Shown: one piece after another, positions 41,374 to 50,658 of the stretch
Position numbering within the stretch: the stretch's first letter is position 1
How the letters are laid out: every line of letters begins with the position of its first letter
Assembly: GCA_016719405.1 (NCBI GenBank)
Contig: JADJZE010000024.1
Location: forward strand, 23,549-87,548
DNA length: 64,000 nt
DNA from: Candidatus Aalborgicola lynettensis
GTDB taxonomy: Bacteria; Pseudomonadota; Gammaproteobacteria; Burkholderiales; Burkholderiaceae_C
Reading direction: 5' to 3'
Notes under the pieces: generated by a model
What the model saw: the letters and a program-made list of their open reading frames with translations, nothing else
What the model was told of the DNA's origin: nothing
Databases searched by the model: none
Translations under genes and position numbers: made by a program

Positions 41374-42444
41374 ATGAAGATCGCAGTATTACCCGGTGAT
41401 GGCATTGGCACCGAAATCGTCGCCGAAGCCGTGAAAGTATTGCAGGCGCTGGACCTGCCCCTGGAGATGGAAAGCGCACTGGTGGGCGGTGCCGCCTACG
41501 AGGCCCATGGTCACCCGCTGCCCGAATCCACCCTCAAGCTGGCCATGGACTCCGACGCCGTGTTGTTCGGCGCCGTGGGCGACTGGAAATACGACACGCT
41601 CGACCGCCCCCTGCGCCCTGAGCAGGCCATCCTGGGCCTGCGCAAAAACATGGGCCTGTTCGCCAACTTCCGCCCCGCCATTTGTTACGAGCAACTGGTA
41701 GGTGCTTCCAGCCTCAAGCCCGAGCTGATTGCCGGCCTGGACATCCTGATCATCCGCGAACTGACCGGTGACATCTACTTTGGCCAGCCCCGCGGCCGGC
41801 GCATTGCCACCGATGGCCACTTCCCCGGCGCCGAGGAAGCCTATGACACCATGCGCTACAGCAAGCCCGAGATCGAGCGTATTGCCCACGTCGCCTTTCA
41901 GGCCGCACGCAAGCGCAGCAAGCGCGTCACCAGTGTGGACAAGGCCAATGTGCTGGAAACCTTCCAGTTCTGGAAAGATGTGGTCACCGAGGTGGGCCTG
42001 CAATACCCCGACGTGGCGCTGGACCACATGTACGTGGACAACGCCGCCATGCAACTGGTCAAGGCACCCAAGCGTTTTGACGTGGTGGTGACCGGCAATA
42101 TGTTTGGCGACATCCTCTCGGATGAAGCGTCTATGCTCACCGGCTCCATTGGTATGCTGCCCTCCGCCAGCCTCAACAGCAAAGGCCAAGGACTGTATGA
42201 GCCCAGCCACGGCAGTGCGCCCGATATTGCAGGCAAAGGCATTGCCAATCCGCTGGCCACCATCCTCAGCGCCGCCATGATGCTGCGCTTCAGTCTGAAC
42301 CAGGAAGCGGCCGCCCAGCGCATTGAAGCGGCCGTGCAAACCGTGCTGCAACAAGGCTTGCGCACGCCCGACATCTACAGCGAAGGCACACAACGCGTCA
42401 GCACCAAAGAGATGGGTGACGCCGTACGCAAGGCCTTGGCCTAA
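41374..42444 (+). CDS. leuB: 3-isopropylmalate dehydrogenase
   Basis: 356-residue NAD-dependent enzyme of leucine biosynthesis. LPGDGIGTEIVAEAVKVL at the start, RELTGDIYFGQPRG in the active site, VDKANVLETFQFWKDV, GNMFGDILSDEASML and EPSHGSAPDIAGKGIANPLA are all present. It lies 126 nt after leuD, with two hairpins in the spacer. Confidence 0.98.
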   Translation: MKIAVLPGDGIGTEIVAEAVKVLQALDLPLEMESALVGGAAYEAHGHPLPESTLKLAMDSDAVLFGAVGDWKYDTLDRPLRPEQAILGLRKNMGLFANFRPAICYEQLVGASSLKPELIAGLDILIIRELTGDIYFGQPRGRRIATDGHFPGAEEAYDTMRYSKPEIERIAHVAFQAARKRSKRVTSVDKANVLETFQFWKDVVTEVGLQYPDVALDHMYVDNAAMQLVKAPKRFDVVVTGNMFGDILSDEASMLTGSIGMLPSASLNSKGQGLYEPSHGSAPDIAGKGIANPLATILSAAMMLRFSLNQEAAAQRIEAAVQTVLQQGLRTPDIYSEGTQRVSTKEMGDAVRKALA

Positions 42445-42547
42445 ACCCTTGACGCAGGGCCATACGCTGCAGTGTGACCCTGTCGCGCAAAAATATTTCA
42501 GTCCGCGCGGAGTAAAATGCTTTTGCGTTTTGGGCTACAATACACCC

Positions 42548-42649
42548 ATGTTTGCCGCCCGCCCACTCTCTTTGAGCATTGCTTTCGCCGTACTGGCGGA
42601 GAAGGCCGTGCGCGCAACCATTACCAAAACCACGACCATTACGGGCTGA
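42548..42649 (+). CDS. Putative Thr/Ile-rich leader peptide upstream of asd
   Basis: A 33-codon ORF (ATG 42548, TGA 42647-42649) whose last twelve residues are RATITKTTTITG: six threonines and two isoleucines. This strongly resembles the regulatory run of the E. coli thr leader peptide. It ends 95 nt before the asd start, and alternative RNA hairpins follow it. It is probably translated as a sensor of charged threonyl- and isoleucyl-tRNA controlling asd. The first 20 residues are not typical of leader peptides, and no expression evidence is available. Confidence 0.6.
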   Translation: MFAARPLSLSIAFAVLAEKAVRATITKTTTITG

Positions 42650-42656
42650 TTCGGCT

Positions 42657-42695
42657 CCGGTTTCGTCGTGCGCCCACCCGGCCAGACGAGCCGGG
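42657..42695 (+). promoter_or_regulatory. Candidate attenuator structures between leader ORF and asd
   Basis: Two mutually exclusive hairpins can form: CCGG-TTTCGTC (42657-42667) with GACGA-G-CCGG (42685-42694), or CCCGGC (42677-42682) with GCCGGG (42690-42695). Both use the same right arm, the usual logic of an antiterminator/terminator pair. No U-run follows, so control could act through Rho or the ribosome binding site instead. Confidence 0.45.
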
Positions 42696-42744
42696 GCAAA
42701 CAGTCTGGTCACACATTGTTTGTTTACATTGAAAGGGCGTTGAT

Positions 42745-43875
42745 ATGAGCAAGTTGGTAGGTTTGGTCGGCTGGCGCGGCATGGTCGGCTCGGTTCTGAT
42801 GGACCGCATGGAGCAGGAAAAAGACTTCGACTTGATCGAACCGCTTTTCTTCTCCACCAGCAATGCAGGCGGAAAAGCCCCTGCACAAGCGAAGAACGAA
42901 ACTACGCTGCAGGATGCGTACAACATCGACGCCTTGAAGCGTTGCGACATCATCATCACCGCACAGGGTGGCGATTACACGACGGAAGTATTCCCCAAGC
43001 TGCGCGCTGCTGGCTGGAATGGCCATTGGATCGATGCCGCTTCCACCCTGCGCATGGAAAAAGACGCGGTCATCATTCTGGACCCCGTCAACATGCCCGT
43101 CATCCAAGATGCCATGGCCAAGGGCGGCAAGAATTGGGTGGGCGGCAACTGCACCGTCAGCTGCATGCTGATGGGCGTGGGCGCCCTGTACAAGGCCGGT
43201 TTAGTCGAGTGGATGAGCACCCAGACCTACCAGGCGGCCTCTGGGGGCGGCGCCCAGCACATGCGCGAACTGCTGACCCAATATGGCACGCTCAACGCAG
43301 AAGTCAAAGCCCTGCTGGACGACCCCAAGAGCGCCATCCTGGAAATCGACCGCAAAGTCATTGCCAAGCAGCGTTCGTTGACTGGTGCAGAGACCGCCAA
43401 CTTTGGTGTCCCGCTGGGTGGCTCACTCATTCCATGGATCGACAAAGACCTCGGCAATGGTCAATCGAAGGAAGAGTGGAAGGGGATGGCGGAAACCAAC
43501 AAGATTCTGGGGATGGGCGAAGGCTTTGGCACCAGCGCCATTCCTGTTGACGGGTTTTGCGTGCGTGTGGGGGCCATGCGCTGCCACAGCCAGGCCCTGA
43601 CATTCAAACTGAAAAAAGATGTGCCAGTGGCCGACATCGAAGCCATGATTGCAGCCGACAACCCGTGGGCCAAAGTGGTACCCAACACCCGCGAAGCCAC
43701 CATCAAAGACCTGACACCAGTGGCCGTAACCGGCACCATGACGATTCCCGTCGGTCGCATCCGCAAACTGGCCATGGGTCCGGAATATGTGGGCGCCTTT
43801 ACTATCGGCGATCAATTGTTGTGGGGGGCAGCAGAACCACTGCGCCGTATGCTGCGGATTTTGCTCAATACCTGA
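42745..43875 (+). CDS. asd: Aspartate-semialdehyde dehydrogenase
   Basis: 376-residue enzyme that reduces aspartyl phosphate to aspartate semialdehyde, the branch point to lysine, methionine, threonine and diaminopimelate. N-terminal GLVGWRGMVGSVL binds NADP; the catalytic cysteine is Cys136 in GGNCTVSCML; YQAASGGGAQHMREL and RVGAMRCHSQALT follow as in the Gram-negative enzyme. Preceded by the predicted Thr/Ile leader; ribosome binding site AAGGG lies before ATG 42745. Confidence 0.98.
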   Translation: MSKLVGLVGWRGMVGSVLMDRMEQEKDFDLIEPLFFSTSNAGGKAPAQAKNETTLQDAYNIDALKRCDIIITAQGGDYTTEVFPKLRAAGWNGHWIDAASTLRMEKDAVIILDPVNMPVIQDAMAKGGKNWVGGNCTVSCMLMGVGALYKAGLVEWMSTQTYQAASGGGAQHMRELLTQYGTLNAEVKALLDDPKSAILEIDRKVIAKQRSLTGAETANFGVPLGGSLIPWIDKDLGNGQSKEEWKGMAETNKILGMGEGFGTSAIPVDGFCVRVGAMRCHSQALTFKLKKDVPVADIEAMIAADNPWAKVVPNTREATIKDLTPVAVTGTMTIPVGRIRKLAMGPEYVGAFTIGDQLLWGAAEPLRRMLRILLNT

Positions 43876-43886
43876 CTGACACCAAC

Positions 43887-43919
43887 AAGGCGCAGTCGGC
43901 CTTGAGGCCCATGCGCCTT
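43887..43919 (+). terminator. Hairpin after asd
   Basis: AAGGCGCA (43887-43894) pairs with TGCGCCTT (43912-43919), with an inner GGCCT/AGGCC stem, making a compact 33-nt structure 11 nt after the asd stop. It lacks a clear U-run. Confidence 0.6.
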
Positions 43920-44110
43920 GCGTTGTCGATTGGCAACAAAAGCCCTACCTGACAGGGCCTCGCGAGCGCGGCACACAAAGTTAAAACCCTTCTTAGCTTG
44001 TCAGGCTAAGACATTGATGTTAAGGTACTTTTTACGTTTTTTGGGATGGCCTTTTTGGCTGCCAAATGCACAAGTAACTGCCGCTCTCACGAGCACCGGA
44101 GGCCCCTAAA

Positions 44111-46810
44111 TTGATTGCAAAGTCACATCGTTGGCAAAAGACCGCTATCGCGGCCGCGGCCGTTGCGCTATTCGGCCTGTCCGCAACCGGGGCCATGGCG
44201 TTGTCGCTTGGCCGTATCACGGTCTTGTCCGCTTTGGGGGAGCCCCTGCGTGCAGAGATCGACGTACCAGACATCAACGCAGAAGAGGCGGCATCGCTTA
44301 AAGCAGCGATCGCTGGGCCTGATGCCTTTACCGCCGCAGGGCTGGAATACAACCCTGCCATGTCCGGCGTGCAAACGTCTCTGCAACGCCGCGCAGACGG
44401 CCGTGCGTTCATTCGATTGAGCAGTGAACGCCCAATCAACGAGCCATTTGTCGACATGATTTTGGAGACCAGTTGGTCATCCGGGCGCATCGTGCGGGAC
44501 TACACCATGCTGTTCGACCCGCCGGTCACCCGCAAGGCGACACCCGCACCGACCCTCGCACAAACCGCACCTGCGGCAACTCCCCCTGCGAGCGCCACGC
44601 AAGCAACCAGCACTGCGGCGCCTGCTGCCTCTCCCGCCGTGGAGTCGGCACGACCCGCCAAGCCAGGCAAACCTGCCAAGTCGACACCCGTGACGGCTGC
44701 CAGGGCCGCGGACAAGGTGCCTGCCGAAAAACCAAAATCGGAGGCTCCTGCAGCACCTACGGATGGTGCTGACCGCATCACAGTTAAAACTGGCGACACC
44801 GCCAGCAAAATTGCCACCCGCGTCAAACCCGCCGGCGTGTCTCTGGACCAGATGCTGGTGGCGCTGCTGCGGGCAAACCCTGACGCTTTTGTCAAGGAAA
44901 ATATCAATCGCGTACGCACCGGCGCAGTAATGTCGGTTCCCAGTGCCGAACAGGCCCAGGCGGTACCTGCGAAAGAGGCGAGCCAGACCGTTCTGGTCCA
45001 CAGCAAAGATTTCAACGAATTCCGTCGCAACCTGGCTGCCAATGCACCAGTCGCCGCCGTCGACGCTGCTGCGCGCAAAGCCAGTGGCTCTGTGGAAGCC
45101 AAAGTAGACGACAAAAAACCAGCCTCAACCACACCCGACAAGTTAACGTTATCCAAAGGCGCGATCCAAAGCAAGGCCAATGAGGAAAAAATAGCCAAGG
45201 AACGCGCACAAAAGGAAGCCTCTGCGCGCGCTGCCGAAATAGCCAAGAATACGGCTGAGCTGGAAAAGATTCGCACTGCCAGCGCCGCCGCTGCGGCGAC
45301 CAAGGCACCTACCGCAAGCGCAGCACCGGCGCCAGCGCCCGTTGGACCCGCCGTAGCAGTGGCCACAACGCCAGCGCCCGTAATAACACCCGTCGTTGCC
45401 GCATCCGAGCCCATGCCTGCTGCGTCTGCCATTCCTGCGGAGGCTATTTCTGCACCTGCGGATACAGCCTCAGCACCGGAAGCCGTTGCTTCAGAACCGG
45501 TCACAAACACGGACACCCCACCCGCCATCGCCTTGTCTGAACCCAGTCTAATGGACGATTTGATGGACAACCTGTGGCTCCCCGCAGGTGCGGCTGGTTT
45601 GCTCGCAATTTTGGGTGGTTTCGCCTTCTGGCGCGTACGCCAGCGCAAGAAAAATACTTCACAAATGGACAGCTCCTTCCTGGAGAGCCGTTTGCAGCCG
45701 GATTCATTCTTTGGCGCCAGTGGTGGGCAGCGGGTTGACACCAACAGCGAAGGCAATTCGGCCGGCTCCTCCATGGTGTACTCCGCCAGCCAACTGGATG
45801 CTGCCGATGATGTCGATCCAGTCGCCGAGGCCGATGTTTATCTGGCCTACGGTCGCGACTTGCAAGCAGAAGAGATTCTGAAAGAAGCCGCCCGCACCAA
45901 CCCTGGTCGACTGGCCATACACACCAAGTTGCTGGAGATATTTGCCAAACGGCGCGATGCCAAAAGCTACGAAACCACCGCCGTGCAAGCCTTCAAACTC
46001 ACCGGAGAAGGCAACCCGGACTGGGCTCGTATTTGCAACGTAGGCCTCGACCTCGACCCCAACAACCCCTTGTATCAACCCGGTGGCGCCCCTGCCCATG
46101 GCGACGGACACAGCAACGATTCGGCCAGTTCGTCGTTCGGCAACAGCACCATCCCGGTCATGCCACCTGCAAGTTTCGCACCTGCGAGTTCGGGAACTGA
46201 TCTGGATCTTGATCTGGATTTCTCCTTGGACGAAGAACCCGCGAGCGCGATTAGCGACGTCACGGGAGGAACCTTTGCGCCCGCCGCCGCAGTTGAGCCT
46301 GTTGTTGAGGCGAGTGCGGATCCACATGGCGCGCTGGACATGGATTTTGATCTATCCGAAGAAGTCGCCGCGCCAGCGCCGTTGGAGCCTGCAGCAGTCG
46401 CCGATGCCGCAGATGCGCCTCTGTCCATGGATGGGGTCAGCCTCACTCTCGACGAGCCCATGCCAGCCCCCAGCTTTGATGCAACCAGCCCAGCACCTGC
46501 CTTTGCAGCCACCAACACCCTATCCATTGAAGCTGGCGCTCCGTCTCCTGCTGCCAGCGATATGGGCATGATGGAATTCGATATCAGCTCTTTATCCTTG
46601 GATTTGGATACACCACCCGCTGCCGAAAAGCCCGCCGAGGCTCCGGCCATGGCCACGGCCGATCCTCTGGAAACCAAACTGGCCCTGGCCGAAGAATTTG
46701 TCTCCATTGGAGACGACGACGGTGCGCGCGCATTGATCGAAGAGGTGATCGCCGAAGCCACTGGAGAAGTGCGGGCCAAAGCGCAACGCGCACTGGCCAA
46801 CCTGAGCTAA
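44111..46810 (+). CDS. fimV: FimV-like peptidoglycan-binding pole/pilus assembly protein
   Basis: 899-residue FimV-family protein. A signal peptide (KTAIAAAAVALFGLSATGAMA) is followed by ALSLGRITVLSALGEPLRAEI, the FimV N-terminal signature. A LysM domain lies at about residues 225-280 (ITVKTGDTASKIA), then Ala/Pro-rich linkers, one membrane helix at about 485-505 (LWLPAGAAGLLAILGGFAFW), an acidic cytoplasmic region with repeated LDLDLDFSLDEE-like blocks and a C-terminal helical motif KLALAEEFVSIGDDDGARAL. The start is TTG 44111, with GGAG upstream. It supports type IV pili and polar organisation in relatives. Its position between asd and truA is typical of Burkholderiales. Confidence 0.92.
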   Translation: MIAKSHRWQKTAIAAAAVALFGLSATGAMALSLGRITVLSALGEPLRAEIDVPDINAEEAASLKAAIAGPDAFTAAGLEYNPAMSGVQTSLQRRADGRAFIRLSSERPINEPFVDMILETSWSSGRIVRDYTMLFDPPVTRKATPAPTLAQTAPAATPPASATQATSTAAPAASPAVESARPAKPGKPAKSTPVTAARAADKVPAEKPKSEAPAAPTDGADRITVKTGDTASKIATRVKPAGVSLDQMLVALLRANPDAFVKENINRVRTGAVMSVPSAEQAQAVPAKEASQTVLVHSKDFNEFRRNLAANAPVAAVDAAARKASGSVEAKVDDKKPASTTPDKLTLSKGAIQSKANEEKIAKERAQKEASARAAEIAKNTAELEKIRTASAAAAATKAPTASAAPAPAPVGPAVAVATTPAPVITPVVAASEPMPAASAIPAEAISAPADTASAPEAVASEPVTNTDTPPAIALSEPSLMDDLMDNLWLPAGAAGLLAILGGFAFWRVRQRKKNTSQMDSSFLESRLQPDSFFGASGGQRVDTNSEGNSAGSSMVYSASQLDAADDVDPVAEADVYLAYGRDLQAEEILKEAARTNPGRLAIHTKLLEIFAKRRDAKSYETTAVQAFKLTGEGNPDWARICNVGLDLDPNNPLYQPGGAPAHGDGHSNDSASSSFGNSTIPVMPPASFAPASSGTDLDLDLDFSLDEEPASAISDVTGGTFAPAAAVEPVVEASADPHGALDMDFDLSEEVAAPAPLEPAAVADAADAPLSMDGVSLTLDEPMPAPSFDATSPAPAFAATNTLSIEAGAPSPAASDMGMMEFDISSLSLDLDTPPAAEKPAEAPAMATADPLETKLALAEEFVSIGDDDGARALIEEVIAEATGEVRAKAQRALANLS

Positions 46811-46855
46811 GCACATTGGTACTGCGCAGCCCTTTGACGTGGATTTAATGCGGTT

Positions 46856-47638
46856 GTGAGGGTTGCGTTAGGACTTAGCTACAACGGACAGGCGTACCAG
46901 GGCTGGCAAAGCCAGCCTTCGGGCCAAACCGTGCAGGACAAGCTGGAGGCGGCGCTTGGCCGCTTTGCCGCCCAGCGCGTGTCCACCCTGTGTGCCGGTC
47001 GCACCGACGCCGGTGTACACGGCATCATGCAGGTGGTGCACTTTGATACGCCCCTGCAACGCGACACCTACTCCTGGGTACGGGGCACCAATGCCAACCT
47101 GCCGCGCGACATCGCCGTGCAATGGGCTTTAGAAGTGCCCAACACTTTTCACTGCCGCGCCAGTGCCACCTCGCGTCGTTATGCCTATGTGCTGTACGAA
47201 TCCGTCGTGCGCCCCAGTGTGGACCAGGGCCGGGTCGGCTGGGCTTTTCGGGCCCTCGACGGCGATGCCATGCGCGCAGCAGCCGAAATGCTGCTGGGTG
47301 AACACGATTTCACCTCGTTTCGCGCATCACAATGCCAAGCACTGAGCCCGGTGAAAAACATGATGGAAATCGCATTCAGCAAACGCGGCTCCTACTGGCG
47401 CATTGAATTTGAAGCCAATGCGTTTTTGCACCACATGATCCGCAATATCATGGGTTGCCTGGTGCAAATTGGCCAAGGCAAGAAACCGCCACAGTGGATG
47501 GCCGAGGTACTGGCTGCACGCGACCGACGCGCCGCCGCGCCCACCTTTTCGCCCGATGGCCTGTACTTTCTGGGCCCGCGCTACGACGCCCAGTGGGGCA
47601 TTCCCGACAGCGCCCCCGCGTATGATGGTCTGCCATGA
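46856..47638 (+). CDS. truA: tRNA pseudouridine(38-40) synthase
   Basis: 260-residue TruA that makes pseudouridine in the tRNA anticodon stem. LGLSYNGQAYQGWQSQ opens the protein, the catalytic aspartate is Asp51 in AGRTDAGVHG, and FLHHMIRNIMGCLVQIGQGK is conserved. Start is GTG 46856; the ATG 8 nt upstream leads directly to a stop. The stop overlaps trpF (ATGA). Confidence 0.97.
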   Translation: MRVALGLSYNGQAYQGWQSQPSGQTVQDKLEAALGRFAAQRVSTLCAGRTDAGVHGIMQVVHFDTPLQRDTYSWVRGTNANLPRDIAVQWALEVPNTFHCRASATSRRYAYVLYESVVRPSVDQGRVGWAFRALDGDAMRAAAEMLLGEHDFTSFRASQCQALSPVKNMMEIAFSKRGSYWRIEFEANAFLHHMIRNIMGCLVQIGQGKKPPQWMAEVLAARDRRAAAPTFSPDGLYFLGPRYDAQWGIPDSAPAYDGLP

Positions 47639-48345
47639 CAGTTCATACCCGCACCCGCATCAAAATCTGCGGCCTGACCCGTGAGCAGGATGTGGATGCA
47701 GCCGTGGCCGCCGGGGCGGACGCCATCGGTTTTGTCATGTACGCCAAAAGCCCGCGTGCCGTCACGGTGCAACGGGCCGCCGAGCTGGCGCGACGATTGC
47801 CCCCCTTTGTCACCCCCGTACTGCTTTTTGTCAACGCAAGTGCTACGGAAATAATAGCTGCTTACGCACAGCTGGCGGGCGCGACCGTTCAATTTCATGG
47901 TGATGAAACGCCCGCCGATTGTCTGGCAGCTACTGGTTCCGCTGCACGCCCCTACCTGCGTGCGGCCCGTATTCCGCTGGGAGCAGACGCCCTCGCCTTC
48001 GACCTCGTAAAATACGCCCACGACTTTTCACAAGCCCAGGCCATTTTGCTCGACGCACATGTCGACGGTTATGGCGGGGGCGGCAAGGTATTCAATTGGT
48101 CACTGCTTCCTCCAAACGTCAACGCTCACCTCGTCTTGAGTGGTGGACTCACCGCAGCAAACGTGGGCGATGGCATTGCCCAGGTGCGGCCGCGCTGTAA
48201 AACGCTGGCGGTCGATGTGAGTTCGGGCGTTGAAGCCCTTGATGCGCAGGGCAATCCGCGCAAAGGCATCAAAGATCCCGAAAAAATGGCCCGGTTTGTC
48301 CAGGCGGTACGTGCCGCCGACACCCTGCTGGCGCCACCGCAGTAA
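47635..48345 (+). CDS. trpF: Phosphoribosylanthranilate isomerase
   Basis: 236-residue TIM-barrel enzyme of tryptophan synthesis. KICGLTREQDV carries catalytic Cys12; GFVMYAKSPRAV, QFHGDET, LLDAHVDGYGGGGKVFNW (with the catalytic Asp) and LSGGLTAANV are conserved. Residues of about 70-82 (SATEIIAAYAQLA) are encoded by a copy of the dispersed repeat, yet the helix length between FVNA and QFHGDE appears normal. Coupled to truA. Confidence 0.96.
   Translation: MTVHTRTRIKICGLTREQDVDAAVAAGADAIGFVMYAKSPRAVTVQRAAELARRLPPFVTPVLLFVNASATEIIAAYAQLAGATVQFHGDETPADCLAATGSAARPYLRAARIPLGADALAFDLVKYAHDFSQAQAILLDAHVDGYGGGGKVFNWSLLPPNVNAHLVLSGGLTAANVGDGIAQVRPRCKTLAVDVSSGVEALDAQGNPRKGIKDPEKMARFVQAVRAADTLLAPPQ
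47841..47880 (-). repeat. Double-hairpin repeat copy inside trpF
   Basis: On the minus strand GTGCGTAAGCAGCTATTA (complement of 47852-47869) is identical over 18 bases to the copy at the leuD stop, and is followed by the arm GTAGCA (complement of 47841-47846). Weak remnants of the first hairpin follow (GCCCGCCAGCTGTGC). Confidence 0.72.
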
Positions 48346-48404
48346 CCCCGCCGGGGTTGGCCGCACGATCCGTGCGCCGGCTTTGGCCCTCCTTCATTTT
48401 TGCC

Positions 48405-49703
48405 ATGTACGACTACCACCAACCGGACCCGACCGGACACTTCGGGAAATACGGCGGCAGTTTTGTTTCCGAGACGCTGACCCATGCGATCAATGAGTTC
48501 AAAGACGCCTACGCCAAGTACCAGCACGACCCCGAATTCCTCGCCGAATTCCAGTCCGAACTGGCCCACTTTGTCGGCCGCCCTTCACCGGTCTACCACG
48601 CCGCCCGCATGAGCCGTGAAATGGGTGGCGCGCAAATCTTCCTGAAGCGCGAAGATCTCAACCACACCGGCGCCCACAAGATCAACAACACCATTGGCCA
48701 GGCCATGCTCGCCAAACGCATGGGCAAGCCGCGTGTGATTGCCGAAACCGGCGCCGGCCAACATGGCGTGGCCACCGCCACCATCTGCGCCCGCTACGGA
48801 CTGGAATGTGTGGTCTATATGGGCAGCGAAGACGTCAAACGCCAGAGCCCCAATGTCTACCGCATGAAGCTGCTGGGCGCCAAAGTGGTGCCCGTGGAGT
48901 CCGGTAGCAAGACCCTGAAGGACGCGCTGAACGAAGCCATGCGCGACTGGGTCGCCAACGTGGACAACACCTTCTACATCATCGGCACCGTGGCCGGCCC
49001 GCACCCCTACCCCATGATGGTGCGCGACTTCCAGAGCGTGATCGGCAACGAATGTCTGGTACAAATGCCGGAGATGCTGCAAGCCGCCGGATGTAAAACC
49101 GAGCAACCCGACGCCGTGATTGCCTGCGTGGGCGGCGGCTCCAACGCCATGGGCATCTTCTACCCTTACATTGCGCATGAAAAAACCCGCCTGATTGGCG
49201 TGGAAGCGGCCGGCGAGGGCCTGGACAGCGGAAAACACAGCGCCTCTATTCAAAAAGGCAGCCCGGGCGTATTGCATGGCAACCGCACCTATGTGCTGCA
49301 AGACGACAACGGACAGGTAACCGAGACGCACAGCATCAGTGCCGGTCTCGACTACCCCGGGGTCGGCCCAGAGCATGCATTCCTGGCGGATATTGGCCGT
49401 GCCGAATACGTGGGCATCACCGACACAGAAGCACTGGAAGCCTTCCACTACCTGTGCCGCACCGAGGGCATCATCCCGGCGCTGGAATCCAGCCATGCCG
49501 TAGCGTATGGCATGAAGCTGGCCAAAACCATGCGACCCGACCAGAGCATTCTGGTGAACCTGTCCGGCCGTGGTGACAAGGACATCGGCACCGTGGCCGA
49601 CCTGAGCAACGGAGAATTCTTCTGCCGCCCCAGTTGTACCGGGCAATCGGTCAAGGGTGGTGAGCAGCCGGTGCAGTTGGTGAAGATGGGAGGTGCAGCA
49701 TGA
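48405..49703 (+). CDS. trpB: Tryptophan synthase beta chain
   Basis: 432-residue PLP enzyme that joins indole and serine. FGKYGGSFVSETL opens the protein; the PLP lysine is Lys92 in NHTGAHKINN; AETGAGQHGVATAT, GGGSNAMGIFYPY and HSISAGLDYPGVGPEHAF are conserved. The start was set at ATG 48405. Its stop overlaps trpA by 4 nt. Confidence 0.98.
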   Translation: MYDYHQPDPTGHFGKYGGSFVSETLTHAINEFKDAYAKYQHDPEFLAEFQSELAHFVGRPSPVYHAARMSREMGGAQIFLKREDLNHTGAHKINNTIGQAMLAKRMGKPRVIAETGAGQHGVATATICARYGLECVVYMGSEDVKRQSPNVYRMKLLGAKVVPVESGSKTLKDALNEAMRDWVANVDNTFYIIGTVAGPHPYPMMVRDFQSVIGNECLVQMPEMLQAAGCKTEQPDAVIACVGGGSNAMGIFYPYIAHEKTRLIGVEAAGEGLDSGKHSASIQKGSPGVLHGNRTYVLQDDNGQVTETHSISAGLDYPGVGPEHAFLADIGRAEYVGITDTEALEAFHYLCRTEGIIPALESSHAVAYGMKLAKTMRPDQSILVNLSGRGDKDIGTVADLSNGEFFCRPSCTGQSVKGGEQPVQLVKMGGAA

Positions 49704-50581
49704 CCATCGTTCTGAAAGGTGTGGCCAACCTCACCCCACCACAACCACGGCACCGTATTGCAACCACCTTTGCCGCACTCCAGGCCCAGGGCCGCAAGGC
49801 ACTGATTCCATTTGTCACAGCGGGTTACCCGTATGCCGACGTCACGCCCGAACTGATGCATGGCATGGTGGCGGGTGGTGCCGACGTGATCGAGCTGGGC
49901 GTACCGTTTTCCGACCCCAGCGCCGATGGTCCGGTGATCCAAAAAGCCGGTGACAAAGCCCTGGCATTTGGCATTGGATTGGTCCAGGTGCTGGAGATGG
50001 TGCGCACATTCCGCACAACCAATGCCAGCACGCCTGTGGTTTTGATGGGCTATGCCAACCCGGTGGAGCGCTACGACCAGAAGCACGCCAAGGCTGGGGC
50101 GGACGCATCATCGGGCAGCGCGTTTGTCCAGGACGCCGCAGCCGCGGGCGTGGACGGCGTGCTGATCGTCGACTACCCGCCCGAAGAATGCGAAGCGTTT
50201 GCCGCCGACCTGCGCGCGCACGGCATGGACCTGATCTTCCTGCTAGCGCCCACCAGCACCGAAACCCGCATGCAGCAAGTGGCCAAGGTGGCCAGTGGGT
50301 ATGTGTACTACGTGTCGCTCAAGGGTGTGACCGGCTCCGGCGCGCTGGACACGGGTGCCGTGGAAGCCATGCTGCCCACCATTCGCAAACACATTTCCAC
50401 CCCGGTGGGTGTGGGTTTTGGCATTCGCGATGCGGCCACGGCCAAGACCATTGCCAAGGTGGCCGACGCCGTGGTGATTGGCAGCAAAATCATCCAGCTG
50501 CTGGAAGACCAGCCGCGTGACAAGGTGGCTGCCACGGCGCAAAACTTCCTGCAAGAGATCCGGACGGCTTTGGATTCATAA
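49700..50581 (+). CDS. trpA: Tryptophan synthase alpha chain
   Basis: 293-residue TIM-barrel partner of TrpB that cleaves indole-3-glycerol phosphate. LIPFVTAGYPYADVT and VIELGVPFSDPSADGPVIQ hold the catalytic Glu and Asp; VLIVDYPPEE and YYVSLKGVTGSG follow. An N-terminal extension of about 20 residues and a KHAKAGADASSGSAF insert are slightly unusual. Coupled to trpB (ATGA). Confidence 0.97.
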   Translation: MTIVLKGVANLTPPQPRHRIATTFAALQAQGRKALIPFVTAGYPYADVTPELMHGMVAGGADVIELGVPFSDPSADGPVIQKAGDKALAFGIGLVQVLEMVRTFRTTNASTPVVLMGYANPVERYDQKHAKAGADASSGSAFVQDAAAAGVDGVLIVDYPPEECEAFAADLRAHGMDLIFLLAPTSTETRMQQVAKVASGYVYYVSLKGVTGSGALDTGAVEAMLPTIRKHISTPVGVGFGIRDAATAKTIAKVADAVVIGSKIIQLLEDQPRDKVAATAQNFLQEIRTALDS

Positions 50582-50620
50582 TGGCGCATGGGCCCGTGGG
50601 GTGCGCAATCGCCCCCCCAA

Positions 50621-50638
50621 GGCCACGCCAGCGTGGCC
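50621..50638 (+). other. Hairpin upstream of accD
   Basis: GGCCACGC-CA-GCGTGGCC is a perfect 8-bp stem with a 2-nt loop in the 77-bp trpA-accD spacer, preceded by a C-rich run. It ends just before the AGAAGGA ribosome binding site of accD. Confidence 0.6.
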
Positions 50639-50658
50639 CCCTACAGAAGGAATTTGAT

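Noticed and set aside
41389..42393. 334-codon minus-strand frame opposite leuB
   Set aside because: Antisense shadow of leuB, with no family features.
44500..45774. 424-codon minus-strand frame opposite fimV
   Set aside because: Low-complexity Ala/Ser/Gly-rich shadow of the FimV linker region.
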